Shown here: piece after piece, positions 1 to 5,741 of the stretch
Position numbering within the stretch: the stretch's first letter is position 1
Layout: each line of letters opens with the position of its first letter
Origin: Candidatus Methylomirabilota bacterium
GTDB taxonomy: Bacteria > Methylomirabilota > Methylomirabilia > Methylomirabilales > CSP1-5
Length of the DNA stretch: 12,186 nucleotides
Direction of reading: 5' to 3'
Assembly (NCBI GenBank): GCA_022615475.1
Contig: JAKEGQ010000112.1
Location: 1 to 12,186, forward strand
Translations under genes and position numbers: made by a program
Notes under the pieces: generated by a model
Seen by the model: only the letters and a program-made list of their open reading frames with translations
The model's database searches: none
What the model was told of the DNA's origin: nothing

Positions 1-2
1 CC

Positions 3-39
3 GAGAGAGAAAGAGAGGGGTGGGGGGGAGAGGGGAAGA
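3..39 (+). promoter_or_regulatory. Polypurine leader with Shine-Dalgarno of aroC
   Basis: Between positions 3 and 39 every base except T21 is a purine on this strand. The right end contains AGGGGAAG (31-38), about nine bases before the aroC ATG, which serves as a strong ribosome binding site. The rest of the tract is unexplained. The window begins too close to aroC to show a promoter. Confidence 0.6.
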
Positions 40-47
40 TAGACAAC

Positions 48-1232
48 ATGTTGCGGTATCTCACGGCAGGTGAATCCCACGGCCCGTCCCTCACGGCGAT
101 CCTGGAGGGGATCCCCGCTCGCTTGCCGCTGAGCACGAAGGATATCGACACAGAGCTTAGCCGACGGCAGATGGGGTACGGGCGGGGGGGGCGGATGAAG
201 ATCGAGCAAGATCGCGCGATCATCACCGCAGGAGTTCGGCATGGCCTCACCCTGGGCGGCCCTATTGCCCTGGCCATCACTAATCGGGATTTTGCGAATT
301 GGCAGGAGACGATGGCGCCCGAGGCCGAAGCCAGGGCCCGGGACACCCGACCGCCGGTCACGCGACCGCGTCCCGGGCACGCGGATCTGCCGGGGGCGAT
401 CAAGTACGGGCACCGCGATGCCAGAAATGTCCTCGAGCGGGCCAGCGCCCGGGAAACCACGGCGCGCGTGGCCGTGGGGGCGGTGTGCAAGCGCCTCCTC
501 CGGGAATTCGGGATATCGGTCCTGAGCCACGTGGTGGAGATCGGCGGGGTCCGGGCGACGATCGGTGATCTCTCACCCGAGCAGATTCGGGCATTGGCCG
601 AGGCCTCTCCGGTCCGATGCGCGGATCGGGAGGCGGGTGACGCGATGGTGGCTCGGATCGACGAGGCTCGGAAGCGCAAGACGACCCTGGGAGGAATCTT
701 TGAGGTGATCGTGGAGGGGGTGCCGGTAGGTCTCGGGAACTATATCCAGTGGGACCAGAAGCTCGATGGACGCTTGGCACGGGCCTTGATGAGCATCCAG
801 GCGATCAAGGGAGTTGAGGTGGGCCTGGGCTTTGAGGTCGCCCGCCGCTTCGGCTTCGAAGCGCACGATGAAATCTTCTATGACCCGGGGCGGCAAGCCC
901 CCCACGCTCTGAAGTTCTTTCGAAAGACGAACTACGCCGGCGGGCTCGAAGGGGGGATGAGCAATGGGGAAGCGATCCTCGTCCGGGCGGCCATGAAGCC
1001 CCTGTCTACCCAGTATGCCCCCCTCCGCTCTGTGGACCTCGAGACCAAGGAGCCCTTCGAGGCCACCGTGGAACGCTCCGACGTCTGTGCGGTTCCTGCC
1101 GCCGGGGTCATCGGAGAGGCGGTCGTGGCGTTCGAGGTGGCGGTCACCCTGCGAGAGAAATTCGGCGGGGACAGTCTCGAGGAGATGAGGCAGAACTTCG
1201 ATGCCTACCTGAACGGTGTGCGGGATTTCTGA
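48..1232 (+). CDS. aroC: Chorismate synthase
   Basis: Converts 5-enolpyruvylshikimate-3-phosphate to chorismate, the last shikimate-pathway step, in the cytoplasm with reduced FMN. The 394-residue protein is full length for the family. It carries the N-terminal GESHG motif with the conserved His at residue 11, the RRQMGYGRGGRM segment, RPGHAD, the SARETTAR stretch with its conserved basic residues, and the late GGMSNGE motif. The ATG at 48 is preceded by AGGGGAAG at good spacing, and the protein begins directly with the conserved fold. It is the first gene of an aro block, with aroK 15 bp downstream. Whether it is a one-component or two-component enzyme (own flavin reductase or not) cannot be told from the sequence. 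Nothing looks truncated. Confidence 0.97.
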   Translation: MLRYLTAGESHGPSLTAILEGIPARLPLSTKDIDTELSRRQMGYGRGGRMKIEQDRAIITAGVRHGLTLGGPIALAITNRDFANWQETMAPEAEARARDTRPPVTRPRPGHADLPGAIKYGHRDARNVLERASARETTARVAVGAVCKRLLREFGISVLSHVVEIGGVRATIGDLSPEQIRALAEASPVRCADREAGDAMVARIDEARKRKTTLGGIFEVIVEGVPVGLGNYIQWDQKLDGRLARALMSIQAIKGVEVGLGFEVARRFGFEAHDEIFYDPGRQAPHALKFFRKTNYAGGLEGGMSNGEAILVRAAMKPLSTQYAPLRSVDLETKEPFEATVERSDVCAVPAAGVIGEAVVAFEVAVTLREKFGGDSLEEMRQNFDAYLNGVRDF

Positions 1233-1247
1233 GGGGGTTCCAGAACG

Positions 1248-1778
1248 GTGCTCGACATGCGGAATATCGTGCTCACCGGGATGATGGGGACGGGGAAGAC
1301 CACGGTGGGCCGCTACTTGGCCGAGCGATTGCAGATCCCGTTTTACGACCTCGACGAACTGATCGAACACGAATCAGGGCTGAGTATTCCTGCCATCTTT
1401 TGGGAGCAGGGCGAGCCGGTCTTTCGGGCGCTGGAACGCGCGGTCGTCTCGCGCCTCGGCCAGCTCCAAGGATGCATCATTGCCACCGGTGGCGGGACGA
1501 TCGTCGACCCGGAGAATCTGCGTCAGCTCATGACGAACGGGGAAATCATCTGTCTCACCGCAGCGCCGGAGCGGATCGTGGAGCGCACCAAGGGCATGGA
1601 ACACCGCCCTCTGCTCTGGCATGGGGATCGATTGGAACGGATCCGCGAGGTCATGCGGGTGCGTGCCCCCGTCTATGCCCTCGTGGGTCAGTCGATTGAC
1701 ACGACCGATCTGAGCGTCGAAGAGGTGGCTACGCGGATCCTGGCCCGGGTTCAGCTCCGCGACGGCCCCAAAGGTTAG
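1248..1778 (+). CDS. aroK: Shikimate kinase
   Basis: Phosphorylates shikimate at the 3-OH using ATP. The 176-residue protein is the usual size. It shows the P-loop GMMGTGKTT (residues 11-19), the DLDELIE acidic motif that binds Mg and shikimate, the ATGGG shikimate-binding loop, the RPLL lid with its Arg, and a C-terminal RxRAPVYALV segment near the adenine site. The start taken is GTG at 1248: the GAGGGGG at 1231-1237, overlapping the aroC stop, lies about ten bases upstream. An ATG at 1257 would lose only three residues but is farther from that site. It sits between aroC and aroB, three bases before aroB, so the three are almost certainly cotranscribed. The choice of aroK rather than aroL is by synteny with aroB. 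Confidence 0.96.
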   Translation: MLDMRNIVLTGMMGTGKTTVGRYLAERLQIPFYDLDELIEHESGLSIPAIFWEQGEPVFRALERAVVSRLGQLQGCIIATGGGTIVDPENLRQLMTNGEIICLTAAPERIVERTKGMEHRPLLWHGDRLERIREVMRVRAPVYALVGQSIDTTDLSVEEVATRILARVQLRDGPKG

Positions 1779-1781
1779 CCG

Positions 1782-2858
1782 ATGGAGAGCGTGAGGGTAA
1801 ACCTCCGAGACCGCAGCTATCCGATTCACATCGGGGCGAGCGTCCTCCCCGAGGTTGGAAAGCTTGCCCGATCTTTCAACCTTTCGGGCCGGGGTACCCT
1901 GATCACCAATCCTGTGGTCGGCCAGCTCTACGGTCAGCAGGTGCTCTCGGCCTTTGAGCAGACGGGTATCGCCCTCACCCTCCTCGAGGTTCCAGATGGG
2001 GAAGAGTTCAAAAGCCTCCAAGTGGCTGCAGAGCTGTACGAGAGGCTGCTCCCCCTGGGACTAGACCGTCGCTCTCCAATCATCGCCCTCGGCGGGGGGG
2101 TGATCGGGGACCTGGCAGGATACGTGGCCGCGACCTTCATGCGGGGCCTTCCGCTGATTCAGATTCCGACGAGCCTCCTGGCCCAGGTGGACAGCAGCGT
2201 GGGCGGAAAGGTCGGGGTGAACCTCCCCCAGGCCAAGAATATGGTGGGGGCTTTCTACCAGCCATGCTTCGTCCTCAGTGACGTCTCTCTTCTCAGCACG
2301 CTACCTCCCCCGGAGTTCCGGGCCGGATTGGCCGAGGTGGTCAAGTACGGGGTCGTTGCGGATAGGCCCTTCTTCGAGTGGCTCGAAGCCAATATGGCGG
2401 CCATCCTGGACGGGGGAAAAGAGGCGCTGATCCACGTGGTGAGGACTTCCTGCCGGATCAAGGCGGCAATCGTAGAGCAGGATGAAAAGGATGAAGGGAT
2501 CCGCGGCGTATTGAACTTCGGTCACACCGTGGGGCATGCCCTCGAGGCGGCGACTGGGTATCGGGTCTTCAGGCACGGGGAGGCGGTGGCGATCGGTATG
2601 GTTACGGCCGCCCGGATCTCGTGTCAGGTGGGGCTCTGCAGCGAGGAGGTTCCTTCGAGGCTCGAGAGACTCCTCCAGCGGATTGGGTTGCCAACTGCTC
2701 TCAGCATTCAACCAAAAGAATTATATAACACAATACGTTATGATAAAAAGATTAAGAACAACATGAGCTATTTTGTCTTGACAAAGGACCTCGGGAGCGT
2801 TACAGTCGCGCCGTTCTTTGACCCCCTGGAGGCCCTCGAGGGCTTGTCGTCCACCTGA
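1782..2858 (+). CDS. aroB: 3-dehydroquinate synthase
   Basis: Cyclises DAHP to 3-dehydroquinate, the second shikimate-pathway step, using NAD and a divalent metal. The 358-residue protein is full length. It has the NAD-binding GGGVIGDLAGY segment, PTSLLAQVDSSVGGK, the KNMVGAFYQP loop, RAGLAEVVKYG with a metal-binding Glu, and the two metal-binding His regions NFGHTVGHALE and HGEAVAIGM. The ATG follows AAAGG at 1770-1774 with seven bases between. The C-terminal stretch around YDKKIKNNMSYFVL matches the family's conserved DKK...FVL segment, so the protein is intact. However, the DNA encoding it (about 2701-2787) is very AT-rich and uses codons rare in this window, such as TTA and ATA. A possible internal promoter lies at 2778-2806. 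Confidence 0.97.
   Translation: MESVRVNLRDRSYPIHIGASVLPEVGKLARSFNLSGRGTLITNPVVGQLYGQQVLSAFEQTGIALTLLEVPDGEEFKSLQVAAELYERLLPLGLDRRSPIIALGGGVIGDLAGYVAATFMRGLPLIQIPTSLLAQVDSSVGGKVGVNLPQAKNMVGAFYQPCFVLSDVSLLSTLPPPEFRAGLAEVVKYGVVADRPFFEWLEANMAAILDGGKEALIHVVRTSCRIKAAIVEQDEKDEGIRGVLNFGHTVGHALEAATGYRVFRHGEAVAIGMVTAARISCQVGLCSEEVPSRLERLLQRIGLPTALSIQPKELYNTIRYDKKIKNNMSYFVLTKDLGSVTVAPFFDPLEALEGLSST
2701..2787 (+). other. AT-rich island inside aroB
   Basis: Positions 2701-2760 contain 15 G or C in 60 bases (25%), in a window where flanking coding sequence is plainly GC-rich. The patch stays in the aroB reading frame and encodes a conserved C-terminal segment, so it is not an insertion. It contains a small inverted repeat, ATAAC (2725-2729) and GTTAT (2737-2741), and ends at the candidate -35 box TTGACA (2778-2783). 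This position and composition would suit an UP element for RNA polymerase, which is an inference. Confidence 0.7.
2778..2806 (+). promoter_or_regulatory. Candidate internal sigma-70 promoter before the TPR gene
   Basis: TTGACA at 2778-2783 is a perfect -35 hexamer, followed after 17 bases by TACAGT at 2801-2806, which matches four of six -10 bases including the invariant first A and last T. The AT-rich stretch directly upstream would strengthen it. Transcription would start near 2813, inside the end of aroB, and cover the TPR gene, aroQ and efp. It lies in coding sequence, so chance is a real alternative. Confidence 0.4.
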
Positions 2859-2879
2859 TCGTTGCAGGAAAGGCGCATC

Positions 2880-3737
2880 GTGCCCAGAAAGCTAGATGTT
2901 CGGCAGTTACAGGCCAAGTTGACGAACGATCCCCACTCCCCGCTCTTTGCACAACTGGCGGACGCCTACCGAATGGGAGGAAAGTTCGAGGAGGCGATCC
3001 GAGTCTGTGAGGAGGGGCTGAAGCACCGTCCGAACTATCCCGGGGCCTACATCGTGCTGGGTCGGGCCCATCACGAAAGTGGGGACCTGCTCGCAGCGCG
3101 GGAAGCCTTTCAGCGGGTCACCCAGCTCGCGCCGGACAACGTGCTTGCGCACGGGTTCCTTGGGCAGATCGCAGAAGCCCGAAATGAGACTCTGGAGGCG
3201 CTCGAGGCCTATCGGATGGCTCTCACCCTGTATCCCTTTGATAAGCAGATCCGGGCAGCAGTTGTGCGACTCGAGGCACACGTCGGGGACGAGGCACAGC
3301 CAGCCTCACCGGTCGCTCTGGAGGACCAGGCCGCCGCCAGGGAACCCCTAGCCAGCGCGACGCTGGCGGAGCTCTATGCGGGCCAAGGATTCTACGAGCG
3401 TGCGGCCGAGGTCTATGAGCGCCTCACGGCCGATGCCCCGGGGCGGGCCGATCTTCAGGCGAAGTATCGAGAGGTCACGACTCATCTCAGGCGGGCACCG
3501 GAGGCGGGGGCCCCGACTTCTGCAGCGGGGCGTGACGCGCTCCGGCTGCTGGAGGCCTGGCGCGACGCCTTCCGCCGGCTCAGGCCGGAGCGGCAAGGAG
3601 GGGTCGAATTGCTCGAAGCGTACCAGACCGCCTTCCAGAAGTTGCGGGCCAGGCCGAGGGGGCCAATTACCGTCCTCGAGGCCTGGCGCGACGCCTTCCG
3701 CCGGCTCAAGGCCGCGGCAGGAGGGGAGGCAACCTGA
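2880..3737 (+). CDS. TPR-repeat protein with C-terminal 21-residue repeats
   Basis: I do not recognise a specific function. From the GTG at 2880 the protein has 285 residues. This start has AGGAAAGG (2866-2873) six bases upstream; an in-frame TTG at 2862 adds six residues but has no comparable site. The N-terminal half carries about three tetratricopeptide repeats (LFAQLADAYRMGGKFEEA, AYIVLGRAHHESGDLLAA, AHGFLGQIAEARNETLEA). After a proline/alanine-rich linker comes a fourth (ATLAELYAGQGFYERA). The tail has three LLEAWRDAFRRL-like helices spaced 21 residues apart. There is no signal peptide or membrane segment, so it is probably a cytoplasmic scaffold or partner protein. It begins a few bases after aroB and precedes aroQ, so it is cotranscribed with aromatic biosynthesis genes, but TPR proteins bind partners and do not by themselves point to an enzyme step. 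Confidence 0.85.
   Translation: MPRKLDVRQLQAKLTNDPHSPLFAQLADAYRMGGKFEEAIRVCEEGLKHRPNYPGAYIVLGRAHHESGDLLAAREAFQRVTQLAPDNVLAHGFLGQIAEARNETLEALEAYRMALTLYPFDKQIRAAVVRLEAHVGDEAQPASPVALEDQAAAREPLASATLAELYAGQGFYERAAEVYERLTADAPGRADLQAKYREVTTHLRRAPEAGAPTSAAGRDALRLLEAWRDAFRRLRPERQGGVELLEAYQTAFQKLRARPRGPITVLEAWRDAFRRLKAAAGGEAT
3552..3708 (+). repeat. Direct repeats in the 3' end of the TPR gene
   Basis: A 31-nt sequence starting GAGGCCTGGCGCGACGCC is identical at 3552-3582 and 3678-3708. The copies are 126 bp (42 codons) apart and in frame, encoding EAWRDAFRRL both times. A diverged middle copy (EAYQTAFQKL) lies halfway, giving a three-unit array with a 21-codon period. The identity at the DNA level, including third positions, suggests recent duplication or gene conversion between the outer units. 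Confidence 0.85.
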
Positions 3738-3797
3738 GGTCGGGAGGGCAGCCGGGCTTCTCGCCGCGAATGCCCCCCTGTGAGGGAGCAGATCATC

Positions 3798-4247
3798 GTG
3801 CGGATCCTTGTGCTCAACGGTCCAAATCTGAATCTCCTCGGACGGAGGGAACCGGAGATCTACGGCACCGTGACCCTCGGTGAACTCGAAGAGGAGATTC
3901 GGCGGGCGGCCGAGGCGCGGGGGATCGAAGTGCAATTCTTTCAATCCAACCATGAGGGGGCCCTAATCGACCGCCTTCAACAGGCGCGCGGCTGGGCCGA
4001 CGTGGTGCTTCTGAACGCCGGGGGGTTCACCCACACCAGCGTGAGCCTGCGGGATGCGGTGGTGGGGGTCGGCATCCCCGTCGTCGAGATCCATCTCTCG
4101 AACATTCACGCCCGGGAATCGTTCCGACATCGCTCCCTGATTTCACCGGCGGCGGTGGGGCAGATCACCGGCTTCGGGCCATTCAGCTACCTCCTCGGCT
4201 TGGAGGCGGCCATTCATGTGGTGAAACAGCAGGGCCGCGAACCCTGA
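3798..4247 (+). CDS. aroQ: Type II 3-dehydroquinate dehydratase
   Basis: Dehydrates 3-dehydroquinate to 3-dehydroshikimate, the step after AroB. From the GTG at 3798 the protein is 149 residues, the normal size, and starts with the family's typical MRILVLNGPNLNLLG. AGGGAG (3783-3788) lies nine bases upstream. An in-frame GTG at 3780 would add six residues but sits before that site. Visible active-site residues are Arg17 and Tyr22 in GRREPEIYG, Asn73 and His79 in NAGGFTHTS, His99 in EIHLSN and Arg110. These are each two positions lower than the numbering I recall for the Mycobacterium tuberculosis enzyme. It follows the TPR gene by about 60 bp and precedes efp by 32 bp. Confidence 0.96.
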   Translation: MRILVLNGPNLNLLGRREPEIYGTVTLGELEEEIRRAAEARGIEVQFFQSNHEGALIDRLQQARGWADVVLLNAGGFTHTSVSLRDAVVGVGIPVVEIHLSNIHARESFRHRSLISPAAVGQITGFGPFSYLLGLEAAIHVVKQQGREP

Positions 4248-4279
4248 CCCCGACCAGCCCTCCCCGAGGAGTCTACTCG

Positions 4280-4837
4280 ATGATCCTCTCCAACAACCTC
4301 CGGCCCGGGACCAAGATCGAGCTGGACGGCGCGCCGTACCTGGTAGTCGAGTACCAGCATCACAAGCCGGGAAAGGGCGGGGCCATGGTCCGCACCAAAC
4401 TCCGGAATCTCCGGACCGGGGCGCTGACCGATCGGACCTTTCGCCCCGACGAGAAACTCCCCCCCGCCCCTATTGAAGAGCGGAGAGCCCAATTTCTCTA
4501 TCGACAGGGGAACGACTATGTCTGTATGGACGTTGAGTCCTATGAACAGTTTGTCGTTACGGAGAAGCAATTGGGAGAGGCCGGGGCATTTCTCAAAGAA
4601 GAGGTGGAGATCACCATCCTCTTCTACCACCAAGAGGTGATTGGGGTGGATCTGCCCATCACCGTGGAGCTCACGGTGGTCGAGACCGAGCCCGGTGTCC
4701 GCGGGGATACTGTCTCGGGCGGCTCCAAGCCCGCCACGTTAGAGACCGGGGCGGTCATTCAGGTTCCACTCTTCATCGACGTGGGAACCCGGGTCCGCGT
4801 CGACACCCGGACAGGGACCTACATCGGGCGCGCCTAG
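4280..4837 (+). CDS. efp: Translation elongation factor P
   Basis: Binds ribosomes stalled on polyproline sequences and stimulates peptide bond formation. The 185-residue protein has the family's three-domain length. The N-terminal KOW-like domain carries the HHKPGKGGA loop with Lys32 at its tip, the position modified in lysine-type EF-Ps. No modification enzyme (EpmA/EpmB or others) is in the window, so its state is unknown. The OB-fold domains follow, with the usual ending on GTRVRVDTRTGTYIGRA. The ATG follows CGAGGAG (4265-4271) with good spacing. In many bacteria a proline peptidase gene (pepP/pepQ) lies between aroQ and efp, and accB-accC follow; neither is present here. The stop codon lies in the first copy of a 14-nt direct repeat. 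Confidence 0.97.
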   Translation: MILSNNLRPGTKIELDGAPYLVVEYQHHKPGKGGAMVRTKLRNLRTGALTDRTFRPDEKLPPAPIEERRAQFLYRQGNDYVCMDVESYEQFVVTEKQLGEAGAFLKEEVEITILFYHQEVIGVDLPITVELTVVETEPGVRGDTVSGGSKPATLETGAVIQVPLFIDVGTRVRVDTRTGTYIGRA

Positions 4838-4894
4838 TGCCCTTCCAATTGTATTCCGCCGAACACCGCTAGGAAGCCAGCTAGTGCCCTTCCA
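4834..4894 (+). repeat. 14-nt direct repeat after efp
   Basis: CTAGTGCCCTTCCA occurs at 4834-4847 (overlapping the efp stop codon) and again at 4881-4894, 47 bp apart. Between them GGAAG (4872-4876) can pair with CTTCC of either copy, so two mutually exclusive small hairpins are possible. A further short stem, CCACG (4905-4909) with CGTGG (4916-4920), follows. None has a T-run, so I do not call a terminator. Function unknown. Confidence 0.6.
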
Positions 4895-4978
4895 TATCGT
4901 TGTCCCACGGGGGAACGTGGCTCGCCTGCACTTGGCACCCTACAGCCCTGTCCTGCGTGAGAAAGGTTGGACGCATTC

Positions 4979-5641
4979 GTGGACCGATCGATCGCTGTGG
5001 TGAAGGCTCCCTTTTCCTTGTGCGTGATCACCGACGAGCAGATTTCGGGCCTCCGCCACCGTGAGGTCGCGGTCCAGGCTCTCGAAGGCGGCGCAACGAT
5101 GATCCAGCTCCGGGACAAAGAGGGGGACCTTCGTTCCCTGTACGAGGAGGCGGTTGCCATTCGACAACTGTGCCGCCGCTACAAGAGCCTCTTCATTGTC
5201 AATGACCGTCTCGACGTGGCGCTAGCCTCCGAGGCAGACGGGGTCCACCTGGGGCAGGAGGACCTCCCCCCAGAGCGGGCCCGCCCCCTCTTGCATCCGG
5301 GAATGCTCCTCGGCATTTCCACCCACTCGGTGGAGGAGGCACGGGCGGCCGAGGCGGCAGGTGCCGATTACATCGGATTCGGCCCCGTGTTCCCGACGGC
5401 TTCGAAGGCCGGCACCAGGCCCACCGTAGGGGTGGACGGCATCCGCATGGTCAAGGCGGCCGTGGCATTGCCGGTCTTGGCTATAGGAGGGATCACGCTC
5501 GAGCGGGTCCCTGAGGTGGTCCATGCGGGGGCGGATGGGGTCGCGGTCATTTCGGCCATCGTGGGATCGGGAAGGATCACCGCTCTGTGCCGTCAGTTCC
5601 TTTCGCGAATCCACGAACGGCTGGCGCAGGAAAGGCATTGA
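4979..5641 (+). CDS. thiE: Thiamine-phosphate synthase
   Basis: Joins the thiazole and pyrimidine phosphates to make thiamine monophosphate in the cytoplasm. The TIM-barrel protein is about 220 residues. Family motifs are visible: LCVITDEQ at the first strand, GGATMIQLRDKEG (pyrimidine and phosphate site), FIVNDRLDVALASEADGVHLGQEDLP, YIGFGPVFPTASKAGTRP, LAIGGIT and ADGVAVISAI. The start is uncertain. GTG at 4979 is preferred, with GAGAAAGG at 4959-4966. An in-frame TTG at 4967 touches that site too closely, and GTGs at 4997 and 5000 would still keep the fold. There are no other thi genes nearby, and I see no thi-box (TPP riboswitch) signature in the 141-bp gap before it. Its stop codon overlaps the -35 box of the next operon. 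Confidence 0.93.
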   Translation: MDRSIAVVKAPFSLCVITDEQISGLRHREVAVQALEGGATMIQLRDKEGDLRSLYEEAVAIRQLCRRYKSLFIVNDRLDVALASEADGVHLGQEDLPPERARPLLHPGMLLGISTHSVEEARAAEAAGADYIGFGPVFPTASKAGTRPTVGVDGIRMVKAAVALPVLAIGGITLERVPEVVHAGADGVAVISAIVGSGRITALCRQFLSRIHERLAQERH

Positions 5642-5667
5642 CATACAGCGTAGAGAGACCCTATAAA
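5638..5667 (+). promoter_or_regulatory. Sigma-70 promoter of the liv operon
   Basis: TTGACA (5638-5643), a perfect -35 hexamer, is followed after 18 bases by TATAAA (5662-5667), which matches five of six -10 bases. The -35 overlaps the thiE stop codon. Expected transcription start is near 5674, giving a leader of about 67 bases before the ATG at 5742. The position makes the upstream in-frame ATG at 5667 unusable from this promoter, because it falls within the -10 region. Confidence 0.75.
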
Positions 5668-5741
5668 TGAATCCGCCGGAGTCGGGGGTGAGGCCGCGGT
5701 TGTTCCAGGGGGGAGGAATCGGGGGAGAGGGAGGAGAGGCT

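Noticed and set aside
573..1370. 265-codon minus-strand frame across aroC and aroK
   Set aside because: Antisense shadow of two genes with clear family motifs; no domain and no plausible start signal.
2832..2843. 12-bp perfect palindrome GCCCTCGAGGGC near the aroB end
   Set aside because: It encodes part of the LEALEG tail and consists of common GC-rich codons. Chance is a sufficient explanation, although it lies just downstream of the possible internal promoter.
4905..4920. Stem CCACG/CGTGG as efp terminator
   Set aside because: Only five pairs, no following T-run, so it does not meet intrinsic terminator criteria.
4932..4950. TTGGCAC resembling a sigma-54 -24 element before thiE
   Set aside because: The required GC of the -12 element is not at the correct distance (off by one) and no TTGC follows.
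4838..4978. Possible TPP riboswitch before thiE
   Set aside because: The gap is 141 bp and I see no CTGAGA or ACCTGATC-type conserved thi-box segments.
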